From: an uncultured Prevotellaceae bacterium
Lineage (GTDB): Bacteria; Bacteroidota; Bacteroidia; Bacteroidales; Bacteroidaceae
Assembly (NCBI GenBank): GCA_902775475.1
Contig: CACYME010000021.1
Coordinates: 1-64,000, forward strand
DNA: 64,000 bases
Direction: 5' to 3'
Positions 17,946 through 25,407 of the stretch are shown here, piece by piece. A program made the translations under genes and the position numbers. Position 1 is the stretch's first letter, and each line of letters starts with the position of its first letter. The notes under the pieces were generated by a model. It saw only the letters and a program-made list of their open reading frames with translations, did no database searches and was not told the origin of the DNA.

Positions 17946-18134
17946 ATGAAGAAGAACGACCAACACGAGGATGCCATGAGGCTCACGACAGAATACACCC
18001 ATCTTCTGTCGCGCCAGGAGGGCATGGTGCAACGGATGCTCGACCGCAAGCTGGCACAGATGGAGCCGATGATTGAACGGCTAATCGACCAGCGCATCAG
18101 GGAACACCTCGAGCAGATGACAACAACGAATTGA
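17946..18134 (+). CDS. Small coiled-coil protein, unknown
   Basis: A 62-residue, highly charged protein (QRMLDRKLAQMEPMIERLI) predicted by eye to be mostly helical. A -7 box TATCTTTG (17912-17919) lies 26 bp before the ATG, supporting expression. The last codons (TTTN) come from the first units of a CGAATTGAACGAAT-type short repeat that continues to about 18188. No family recognised. Confidence 0.55.
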   Translation: MKKNDQHEDAMRLTTEYTHLLSRQEGMVQRMLDRKLAQMEPMIERLIDQRIREHLEQMTTTN

Positions 18135-18225
18135 ACGAATAAGACGACAACGAATTGGACGAATTGAACAAATCAACGAATTGGACGACCATTGTTTTTT
18201 TACTAACATTAATACATTAATTATT

Positions 18226-18756
18226 ATGAAGAAAGCATTATTCAGTTTCGCCATCGTGGCAGCAGGTCTGCTCGTGGCATCGTGTGGAAACAAGAGTGGA
18301 AACGCCGAGGCTACTGCCGAGGGGGCTGAGACCGAGGTGGCTGAGGCCGCTCCCGAGGCTACCGCAGCTGCTCAGGCCGAGTGCGATGACTTTACAATCA
18401 CCGTTCCCGCAGGCATGAAGCTCAATGAGGATGGCAGTACATCGACCTCCCTCCTCATAGACGCCCCTGAGTATGGCCAGTTCGAGGGTGTCACCATCTA
18501 CCGGGTCGAGGAAGAGAAGAGTGCCGAGAAGCTGCGCGACCAGTATTTCGGCGACGGAGCCTACAAGGAGAAGGCTGCCGATGTCACCATTGGCAACCTG
18601 ACGTTCAAGCAGCTCTATTATAGCGAGAGTGCCGACAACAACAGCGATCTGTTTGCCGAGGTCGACGGTGGCGTGCTCGTCGTGTGCCTTTCGAGAAACA
18701 TTCCCGTCGAGGCCGATTGCCTGAAGCCCCTCGTAGAGAGCATCAAGTTTAAGTAA
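18226..18756 (+). CDS. Lipoprotein, first of two sisters
   Basis: A 176-residue exported lipoprotein with lipobox VASCG after MKKALFSFAIVAAGLL. A low-complexity Ala/Glu-rich spacer (about residues 25-50) separates the anchor from a globular part beginning DDFTITVPAGMKLN. The ATG at 18226 was chosen over 18181 because the signal peptide begins there. Its first 60 bp are nearly identical to those of the next gene, whereas the mature parts differ strongly. Both have a FxIxVP block followed by a single alpha/beta domain ending in a basic IKFK/IKMK tail. Function unknown. Confidence 0.75.
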   Translation: MKKALFSFAIVAAGLLVASCGNKSGNAEATAEGAETEVAEAAPEATAAAQAECDDFTITVPAGMKLNEDGSTSTSLLIDAPEYGQFEGVTIYRVEEEKSAEKLRDQYFGDGAYKEKAADVTIGNLTFKQLYYSESADNNSDLFAEVDGGVLVVCLSRNIPVEADCLKPLVESIKFK

Positions 18757-18764
18757 GCAATCAG

Positions 18765-19331
18765 ATGAAGAAAGCATTTATCAGTTTCGCCATCGTGGCA
18801 GCAGGGCTGCTCATGGCATCGTGTGGCAGCAAGGGTAGCGGTAGCAGCAGCGCCGCAACGGAAGTGGTGGTGCCCGACGGCTACAAGACCTACGAGTTCA
18901 ACGGCTTCACTATCAGCGTGCCCGAGGAGTTCACCACCAGCGACGAGGCCAGCAGCGACAACGTGCGCTTCAGCTCGGAAGCCATGCTCAAGCACGACGA
19001 CGGCGATGAGTATTCAAGCAGCGCCTACATCAACTGCGGCATCATGACCGGCGGTGCCACCCCCTCGCAGATCAAGGAAACGGCCCAGAACCTGAAACTC
19101 GGTCAGGAGGCCACTGGCGAGACGTGCGACGAGCCCACCATCGACGGCAACACCATCCTGATGCGCCACTACTACACTAACGACGACGGCTCGAAGGTCA
19201 TCACTTGGCGCTGGTGGATTGTCAGCGAGGACGGCAAGAACATCTCTGGCAGCATCTACTACGACGGCTCGGAGTCGAAGTACTATGACGACGTGGCCAA
19301 GAAGATCGTGAAGACCATCAAGATGAAGTAA
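18765..19331 (+). CDS. Lipoprotein, second of two sisters
   Basis: A 188-residue lipoprotein with lipobox LMASCG. The signal peptide matches that of the gene 8 bp upstream almost base for base, but the mature part is its own: FTISVPEEFTTSD, a Ser/Gly-rich spacer, then HYYTNDDGSKVITWRWW and a C-terminal IKMK. Probably co-transcribed with its neighbours: 8 bp after the previous stop, and the following ATG comes immediately after this stop. Role unknown; the shared FxIxVP block suggests a related fold. Confidence 0.75.
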   Translation: MKKAFISFAIVAAGLLMASCGSKGSGSSSAATEVVVPDGYKTYEFNGFTISVPEEFTTSDEASSDNVRFSSEAMLKHDDGDEYSSSAYINCGIMTGGATPSQIKETAQNLKLGQEATGETCDEPTIDGNTILMRHYYTNDDGSKVITWRWWIVSEDGKNISGSIYYDGSESKYYDDVAKKIVKTIKMK

Positions 19332-20258
19332 ATGAAAAAATCTGTAACAACAATCATTCTCCTGTGCCTGTGCGCCGTCAGTGGCGTACGGGCACAACTT
19401 TCTGCTCTCAACGGCATGTGGTACGACGGCACGCTGGTCTACGAGACCACGCTGGAGGGCCAGAAGGCGGTGTTCGAGGCCAGCGACGAGGGCGAGGACA
19501 TGCAGTTCGTGCTGAAGCCCGTGGAGGGCGAGGCCGACCGCTATCGCCTGCTCCGGGAAGACCGCAACATCATGAGCCCCTTCGACGAGGGCACCCTCGT
19601 CAGCCATCAGCAGCAGAGCGGGTGGAACGTGCTCTGCTTCTACAACGCCGACGGCCAGTTAGAGGGTGTCATGGAGAAGACCACCGCCTGGAATGCTCAG
19701 AAGCTGAATGTGGCCCGCTGGCTGAACCAGGTGACGGGCGACTACACCACTGCCGACGGCCTGCACGTGAGCATCCAGTGGGAGCAGGTGAAGGTGGGCA
19801 GCAAGACGGTGCCCTTCCTGGTGGACACGTTCAATGGGCACGTCACGGGCATCATCACCATCAACGACCGCAGCACCCCGCTGCACGGCAGCTGGCAGCT
19901 CTCCCCCACCCCGCAGGGGCTGAGGCTCATCGAGATGGTGCAGCCCGACGGCGGCGGCTGGTGGAAAGACACCGACAAGCAGCTGATGCTCCGCGAGTCG
20001 AACCCCGACGTAGACCGTTTCTTCTTCGCCACCACCACGCTGCTGGCCGGTTCGCTCGCCCGCTACGACAAGCCGACGCTGCGTCTGATGCGCAATGCCA
20101 TCCTGGCCCACCACGGCTACCGCTTCCAGTCGGCTGACTTGCAGGAGCACTTCGGCCGCGAACCGTGGTACCAGCCCGCTGATGACAACAGTGCCGTGAA
20201 GCTAACCCTCCTGGAACAGCTGAACGTGGACCTCATCAAACGCGAAGAGGCCAAATAG
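19332..20258 (+). CDS. Exported YARHG-domain protein
   Basis: A 308-residue protein with a signal peptide (ILLCLCAVSGVRAQ). The middle is beta-rich without a name I can give. The C-terminal 65 residues (LRLMRNAILAHHGYRFQSAD ... FGREPWYQP) match the YARHG domain, where the eponymous YARHG is LAHHG here. YARHG domains are extracellular and thought to bind peptidoglycan or other ligands. It begins directly after the stop of the upstream lipoprotein gene, so the three genes 18226-20258 are likely one envelope-related operon. Confidence 0.8.
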   Translation: MKKSVTTIILLCLCAVSGVRAQLSALNGMWYDGTLVYETTLEGQKAVFEASDEGEDMQFVLKPVEGEADRYRLLREDRNIMSPFDEGTLVSHQQQSGWNVLCFYNADGQLEGVMEKTTAWNAQKLNVARWLNQVTGDYTTADGLHVSIQWEQVKVGSKTVPFLVDTFNGHVTGIITINDRSTPLHGSWQLSPTPQGLRLIEMVQPDGGGWWKDTDKQLMLRESNPDVDRFFFATTTLLAGSLARYDKPTLRLMRNAILAHHGYRFQSADLQEHFGREPWYQPADDNSAVKLTLLEQLNVDLIKREEAK

Positions 20259-20289
20259 ACAAAAAATATGGGCGGATTGTTGCGAGCCG

Positions 20290-22032
20290 TCAGTCCTTTC
20301 CGAAGACCAGCAGGCGGTCGCGCTTGGCGGCGGCCTTCGTCCATTTCTCGGGCACGAACTTCCAGTTCTTGGCGGCCTTCGGGTGCACGGTGCCCTGTCG
20401 CTCAATCTCTTCCATGAGGTAGTGACGCAGGTCGAGCTCGCTCTGGTAGACGGTGCGGCCGGGCAGCGAGTCCTTCGGGATGCCGCCACCTCGGATGATG
20501 AGGTCGCCGCCACCGTTAGCGCGGTAGCTGTTCATCACCACACGATACATCTTGTTCTCGTCGAAAGGTTCGCCGTTCGACATGCGCAGGATGCGCACCT
20601 TCTCGCCGTCGGGCTTCGTCACGTCCACCTCGTAGTCGATGCCCGATGCCGAGTCGAAGTTAAACGTATAGTTGCGGAAGCCCATGCGCTGCTGGTCGCC
20701 TCGGCTCTCGTCGTTAAGCAGCAGCAGGTGGTCGTCGGGCCCCGTCATGGTGTTCACCCAGCGGTCGTAGCTCAGCTCCAGGTGTCCGCGAATCTCGCGT
20801 CCCGTCATCTTCATCACGTAGAGCTGGTTCTCAAAGCGGTAGAGCTTGAACATCGCCGCCACGGTGACGGGGCCTTTCTCAATCTTGCTGTCGAACGACA
20901 GGGGTGCGTTGAACGAGATGTCAGCCCCCGAAATCCTGAGCTGCAGCTCATGCACGAAGTCGGTGAAGGCCGAGGGGCCGAAGTAGCAGTCGCGGGTGCC
21001 CACGGTGGTGGCGAAGTGGCCGATGCGGAGCCCCACGTACTCCTTGATGCGGTCTATCGTGGGCTGGAAGTGGGCCACCATCTGCTCGTCCACCTCCTCC
21101 TGGCGCACGTCAACAATCTCTCCCCTGATGTCCTTGCCCACCAGCCTGTCGCCCTCGAAGGTCAGGCGGATGGTGGCCTCGGCCACGTTGAGCACGTAGC
21201 ACGACGGATCGAGGCAGAGCACGTCGCGGCCGCCGGGGCTCTTCAGCGTGACGTTGTGCACCATGTGGTCGTGGCCGAAGAAGATGGCGTCGAAGCCTTC
21301 CACCTCCTGCGCCACGCGCTCGGTGGCGTCCTCCTCGATGCCGTTCTCCATGGTGATGCCGCCGTTGAGGCCGCTATGGAACAGGCCCAGGATGAGGTCG
21401 GGATGCTCCACCTGCTGGATGTACTTCACCCACCGCTTGGCGCAACTCACCATCTCCTGGAACTCCAGGCCCTGCCACAGGCTCTCGTTCAGCCAGCAGG
21501 GGATGGTGGGCGTGAGCATGCCGAGGATGGCGATGCGCACGCCGTCGCGCTCGATGAGGGCGTAGGGGCGCACGTAGGGCAGCTCGCTGCTGGTGTCCAC
21601 GATGTTGGCGCCCAGCATGGGGCAGCGCACCTCGCGTATCCACTTGTCGTAGACCTTGTGGCCCGTCTCCACGTCGTGGTTGCCGAAGGTCTCGGCGTCG
21701 TAGCCCAGGTAGTTCACCACGCTGGCGGCCAGGTTCATGTCCTCGGGCATCACGTAGTTCGACCAGTAGGTGCAGGGCTGCCCCTGCAGGATGTCGCCAT
21801 TGTCGAGCAGCAGCAGGCGGTCGCCATAGTGCCGGCGCTGCCGCTTGATGTAGGTGCTGGCGCGGGCGAGGGTGCCTCGCAGCTCGCGGCCCTCGATGAA
21901 GTCGTAGGGGAAGAAGTGTCCGTGTACGTCGCTGGTCTCGATGACCTTCAGTTCCACTGTTCTTGTCTGGCTCATGGTTCTTGTTGCACACAGCCCCGTC
22001 AGGGCGATGCAGAGTGCTATCAGTTTTTTCAT
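20290..22032 (-). CDS. 5'-nucleotidase / 2',3'-cyclic phosphodiesterase family protein
   Basis: A 580-residue exported UshA/CpdB-like metallophosphatase. Signal peptide MKKLIALCIALTGLCATRTM. The metallophosphoesterase motifs are in order: SDVHGHFFP, LDNGDILQG, GNHDVETG, LFHSG and GHDH. The C-terminal nucleotide-binding domain carries MKMTGREIRGHLE and YRVVMNSYRANGGG. It should hydrolyse nucleotides in the periplasm for nucleoside and phosphate salvage. The -7 box TACCTTTG (complement of 22052-22059) lies 19 bp upstream. Confidence 0.9.
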   Translation of the reverse strand: MKKLIALCIALTGLCATRTMSQTRTVELKVIETSDVHGHFFPYDFIEGRELRGTLARASTYIKRQRRHYGDRLLLLDNGDILQGQPCTYWSNYVMPEDMNLAASVVNYLGYDAETFGNHDVETGHKVYDKWIREVRCPMLGANIVDTSSELPYVRPYALIERDGVRIAILGMLTPTIPCWLNESLWQGLEFQEMVSCAKRWVKYIQQVEHPDLILGLFHSGLNGGITMENGIEEDATERVAQEVEGFDAIFFGHDHMVHNVTLKSPGGRDVLCLDPSCYVLNVAEATIRLTFEGDRLVGKDIRGEIVDVRQEEVDEQMVAHFQPTIDRIKEYVGLRIGHFATTVGTRDCYFGPSAFTDFVHELQLRISGADISFNAPLSFDSKIEKGPVTVAAMFKLYRFENQLYVMKMTGREIRGHLELSYDRWVNTMTGPDDHLLLLNDESRGDQQRMGFRNYTFNFDSASGIDYEVDVTKPDGEKVRILRMSNGEPFDENKMYRVVMNSYRANGGGDLIIRGGGIPKDSLPGRTVYQSELDLRHYLMEEIERQGTVHPKAAKNWKFVPEKWTKAAAKRDRLLVFGKD

Positions 22033-22051
22033 TGTTAACGCTATTTGACCG

Positions 22052-22187
22052 CAAAGGTACTAAATAGTTAGGAGTTAGGAATTAGGAGTTAGGAGTTAAA
22101 ACCGCGAAGTTAACATTTTTTATTTCTTCGCCAAAGGAAAAAACTCCCAATTCCTAACTCTAAACTCCTAACTTTTCAGTACCTTTG
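22052..22187. promoter_or_regulatory. Divergent promoters flanking a repeat hairpin
   Basis: Minus-strand TACCTTTG (complement of 22052-22059) serves the nucleotidase gene and plus-strand TACCTTTG (22180-22187) the MFS gene. Between them GTTAGGAGTTAGGAATTAGG-type repeats (from 22067) face CCTAACTCTAAACTCCTAAC-type repeats (to 22172), so a long imperfect hairpin separates the two promoters. The MFS leader (22188-22272) holds a small CCAGCT/AGCTGG hairpin; I recognise no riboswitch. Confidence 0.6.
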
Positions 22188-22272
22188 CAGCCGAATTTGA
22201 AACCAGCTTGGCAGAGCTGGCGGGTAGCCACGGTCTTTTTGCGGCCAGCCCAAGACAACTCCACAGAACTTT

Positions 22273-23457
22273 ATGTCAAACAACAAACATGTCTCCAAAC
22301 AGGTGACAGCCACCATCCTGTCGATGTCGCTGCTCACCGTGATGGCCGGAGCCGCCATCGCCCCCGCGCTGGGCATCATCAAGGCTCACTTCGCCCATGC
22401 CCCCGCCCTGCTGGTGCAGTTCATCGTCAGCATGCCAGCGCTGCTCATCATCGTCACCAACCTGTTCTTCCTGCCCATCAGCCGACGGCTGCGCACCCGC
22501 GCCATCGCCACCACGGGCCTGGTGCTCTATGTGGCGGCGGGGGCAGGCTGCTTCTTCGTCGACGACATCTGGCTTCTGCTAGCGCTGCGGGCCCTGCTGG
22601 GCGTCAGCGTGGGGCTCATCATGCCGCTCTCCACGGGTCTGCTGGCCTACTATTTCCCGCCCGAGGAGCAGGCACGCCTGATGGGGCTCTCGGCAGCCAT
22701 GAACCAGATGGGCGGCGTGGTGGCCACGCTGCTGGCGGGCCTGCTGGCCACGGTGGAGTGGAACTATGCCTTCCTGGTCTATCTGCTGGGGCTGATAGCG
22801 CTGACGATGGTGTGGCTGTGGCTGCCCGACGAGCAGCTCGGCTCGGCCAACAAGCGAGGCGTGCCCTTCGAGCCGCGCCAGCTGCTGAAGTTCCACCCCT
22901 CGGTGGTGGGCATGCTCCTGCTGATGATGATTTTCTTCGTCTACCCCACCAACTTCGCCATCACGGCCAGCCGCCAGGCGGCCCTCTCCACCCACGCCAT
23001 CACCATCATCATGGTGGGGCTCGACGTGGTGGCCTTCTTCGCCGGACTGGTCTTCGGGCAGCTCATGCACCGCTTCCGCCTCGCCATGAAGTACATGGCC
23101 CCGCTGTTCTTCCTCGCCGGCTATGCGCTGTTCCTCGCGCCCTCGGCACTCATGCTTTGCCTCGGCTCGGCGCTCATCGGCGTGGCCAACGGCGTGGGCG
23201 TGCCCTATCTGAACACCATCGCCAGCATCAAGGGCGGACGCAACTCGGCCACCACCGTCATGCCACTGCTCAGCGCAGCCCTCTATGCGGGCCAGTTCGT
23301 CTCGCCCATCGTCGTCACGCCGCTGGGGCGCCAGCTCTTCGGTGCTGCCGACTCCGCCGCCCCCTACAAGGTGGCTGTCATCCTCTGCCTGCTGTTCCTG
23401 CTCCAGGTGTGGGCCACGCGTCACTTCCAGAGCCTGCCTCCCAAAAGCACAAATTGA
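22273..23457 (+). CDS. MFS transporter
   Basis: A 394-residue major facilitator protein with twelve hydrophobic segments by eye. The loop after helix 2 (ISRRLRTRA) matches the MFS loop 2-3 signature region, and the RALLGVSVGLIMPLS helix resembles motif B. A drug/H+ or sugar efflux role is common for this subgroup, but the substrate cannot be read here. The stop codon lies in the first unit of a 23-bp tandem repeat. Confidence 0.85.
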   Translation: MSNNKHVSKQVTATILSMSLLTVMAGAAIAPALGIIKAHFAHAPALLVQFIVSMPALLIIVTNLFFLPISRRLRTRAIATTGLVLYVAAGAGCFFVDDIWLLLALRALLGVSVGLIMPLSTGLLAYYFPPEEQARLMGLSAAMNQMGGVVATLLAGLLATVEWNYAFLVYLLGLIALTMVWLWLPDEQLGSANKRGVPFEPRQLLKFHPSVVGMLLLMMIFFVYPTNFAITASRQAALSTHAITIIMVGLDVVAFFAGLVFGQLMHRFRLAMKYMAPLFFLAGYALFLAPSALMLCLGSALIGVANGVGVPYLNTIASIKGGRNSATTVMPLLSAALYAGQFVSPIVVTPLGRQLFGAADSAAPYKVAVILCLLFLLQVWATRHFQSLPPKSTN

Positions 23458-23564
23458 GATAAATAGCTGTCACTAATTGAGATAAATAGCTGTCACTAAT
23501 TGAGATAAATAGCTGTCACTAATTGAGATAAATATGATTCACAATCGGTGACAGCTGTTTATCG
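23452..23564. repeat. 23-bp tandem repeat with one inverted copy
   Basis: Three perfect units of AATTGAGATAAATAGCTGTCACT (23452-23474, 23475-23497, 23498-23520) and a fourth broken one (23521-23543) are followed by the inverted copy GTGACAGCTGTTTATC (23549-23564). Any unit can pair with the inverted copy. The first unit contains the MFS stop codon (TGA at 23455-23457). Confidence 0.85.
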
Positions 23565-23659
23565 TAAGTAACAAATCATATTTAGTTTACGCAAGCATCG
23601 TCTTTTTATACAACGAATTTATGATTCCACTCCGAAAACCCCGCACTTCCGCAAGTGCT

Positions 23660-23712
23660 GGCGCAACCGCTCCCCTCCCCTCAGGGGGAGGGGCTTGGGG
23701 TGGGGTCTGTAA
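23660..23712. repeat. Single GC-rich REP unit
   Basis: CTCCCCTCCCCTCAGGGGGA and the following GGGGCTTGGGGTGGGG form a REP hairpin related to those at 17131-17287 and 27974-28092; read on the other strand it ends in the same GGAGGGGAGCGGTT foot. Confidence 0.65.
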
Positions 23713-23730
23713 CTTAAAAAAGCGAAGCTT

Positions 23731-23934
23731 ATATACCGATGGTATATGCTGGCACAAATTTTATATACCGATGGTATATGACGGAACGAATTTTATTTAC
23801 CGATGGTATATGACGGAACAAAATTTATATACCGATGGTATATGTCGGTACAAAGTTTATATACCGATGGTATATCGGCCATGTACCGATGGTATATAGC
23901 CTATATACCGATGGTATATCGGCCATATACCAAT
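23731..23934. repeat. Array of the palindrome ATATACCGATGGTATAT
   Basis: Seven 17-bp copies start at 23731, 23763, 23795, 23827, 23859, 23881 and 23903, with a broken copy at 23925. The first five are exactly 32 bp apart and the rest 22 bp apart, about three and two helical turns. Copies 3 and 6 carry one base change each. The gaps share text such as GACGGAACGAATTT. The array lies about 100-300 bp upstream of the GH28 gene. Too short and regular for CRISPR, and no cas genes are present. Confidence 0.85.
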
Positions 23935-24029
23935 TTTCAACCACACGATAGGATTTTTCTTCGGCAAAAAGAGTTGTTTCTTGGAAAAACATTGTAACTT
24001 TGCGCAGGAATTCCTGAAAGACAACGCTT

Positions 24030-25373
24030 ATGAAGAGAACAACAACGACGCTGATGCTGGCGCTGGCCAGCTGGGTGGCGACCACGGCTGCCGACTACAA
24101 CATTTTGGACTTTGGAGCCAGGAACGACACGACGGTGCTGAGCACGCAGGCCCTGCAGCAGGCCATCGACCGCTGCTCCGAGGGCGGCGGCGGACGCGTG
24201 GTGGTGCCCGCAGGCAGCTACACCACGGGCACGCTGGTGCTGCGCAGCCACGTACACCTCTACCTTGAGACCGGCGCCACGCTCTATGGCAGCACCCGCC
24301 TGAGCGACTACCGCCAGCTGAAGACCGACTACCTGTCGCTGCGGACGCAGACGAGCACCATCCAGCTCATCTTCGCCGACGGCGTCAGCGACGTCACCAT
24401 CAGCGGCGGCGGCACCATCGACGGGCGCGGCGCAGCCTTCCCCAAGCTGTCGTGGAACGACGAGGGCATCACGCGGCCCCATCTGCTGCGCTTCGTGCAG
24501 AGCACCGACATCACCGTCAGCGACGTGACGCTGCGCAACAGCGGCTGCTGGATGCAGCACTACCTGGCCTGCGACCGCGTGCGCATCAGCGGCATCAAGG
24601 TGTTCAACCGCAACAACTACAACAACGACGCCCTCGACCTCGACGGCTGCCACGACGTGGTGGTGAGCGACCTCATCTGCGACAGCGACGACGACGGCAT
24701 CACGCTGAAGAGCACCTCGCCGCGGCTCTGCGAGAACATCACCATCCAGAACTGCATCGTCAGCAGCCACTGCAACGCCATCAAGCTGGGCACGGAGACC
24801 AACGGCGGCTTCCGCAACATCAACATCACGGGCTGCGTGGTGAAGCCCTCCAGCGACCAGTCGAGCCAGTTCTTCGGCGACCCGTCGAAGCGCGGCACGT
24901 CGGCCATCTCGTTAGAGATTACCGACGGCGGCACGATGGAGAATGTCAACGTGAGCAACATCGTCGTCGAGGGCACCGAGTCGCCCATCTTCATCCGCCT
25001 GGGCAACCGCGCCCGCAGCTATGCCGAGGGCATCGCCGTGGAGCGCGTGGGCACCATGCGCGGCCTGCACCTGAGCGACATCACCGTAAACGGTGCCGGG
25101 CGCACGGGCTGCAGCATCACCGGCCTGCCCGGCCACCCGGTGGAGGACGTGTGGCTCAGCCGCATCACCATCCGCCAGCAGGGCGGCTGCCAGGCCGTGG
25201 ACATCCCCGACGACGAAAAGGAAAAGGACTATCCCGAGGCCACCATGTGGGGTGTGCTGCCCGCGAAGGGTTTCTTCGTGCGCCACGCCCGCCACATCGT
25301 TTTCAGCGACGTAGAAATCAGCTGCGCCGAAAACGACCTGCGCCCCGAATACGTTAAAGTCGATGTAAAGTAA
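24030..25373 (+). CDS. Glycoside hydrolase family 28 (polygalacturonase-like)
   Basis: A 447-residue exported right-handed beta-helix enzyme. Signal peptide MLALASWVATTAA, then the pectate-lyase-like N-cap YNILDFGARNDTTVLSTQAL. Family 28 motifs can be traced in order: NNYNNDALDLDGC (the NTD region), CDSDDDGITLKS (the DD region), SSHCNAIKLG (the GHG region) and FIRLGNR (the RIK region, altered). It should cleave galacturonan or rhamnogalacturonan in the periplasm or outside. With GH88 (40386) and GH105 (56319) it suggests pectin use. A palindrome array precedes it. Confidence 0.88.
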   Translation: MKRTTTTLMLALASWVATTAADYNILDFGARNDTTVLSTQALQQAIDRCSEGGGGRVVVPAGSYTTGTLVLRSHVHLYLETGATLYGSTRLSDYRQLKTDYLSLRTQTSTIQLIFADGVSDVTISGGGTIDGRGAAFPKLSWNDEGITRPHLLRFVQSTDITVSDVTLRNSGCWMQHYLACDRVRISGIKVFNRNNYNNDALDLDGCHDVVVSDLICDSDDDGITLKSTSPRLCENITIQNCIVSSHCNAIKLGTETNGGFRNINITGCVVKPSSDQSSQFFGDPSKRGTSAISLEITDGGTMENVNVSNIVVEGTESPIFIRLGNRARSYAEGIAVERVGTMRGLHLSDITVNGAGRTGCSITGLPGHPVEDVWLSRITIRQQGGCQAVDIPDDEKEKDYPEATMWGVLPAKGFFVRHARHIVFSDVEISCAENDLRPEYVKVDVK

Positions 25374-25407
25374 ATACCTACCAAACCTACCAAACCTACA
25401 AGACGGG

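Noticed and set aside
20383-22038. Long open frame opposite the 5'-nucleotidase gene
   Set aside because: It mirrors the GC-rich third positions of the real gene, lacks any domain, and reads as Val/His/Ala-rich text. The same holds for the long antisense frames at 29588-31774, 15360-16991, 48607-50328 and 12112-13284.
22188-22272. MFS leader as a riboswitch
   Set aside because: There is only one short hairpin and no motif of a known riboswitch class.
23731-23934. Regular palindrome array as a CRISPR
   Set aside because: Gaps are only 15 or 5 bp, similar to one another, and no cas genes or leader are present.
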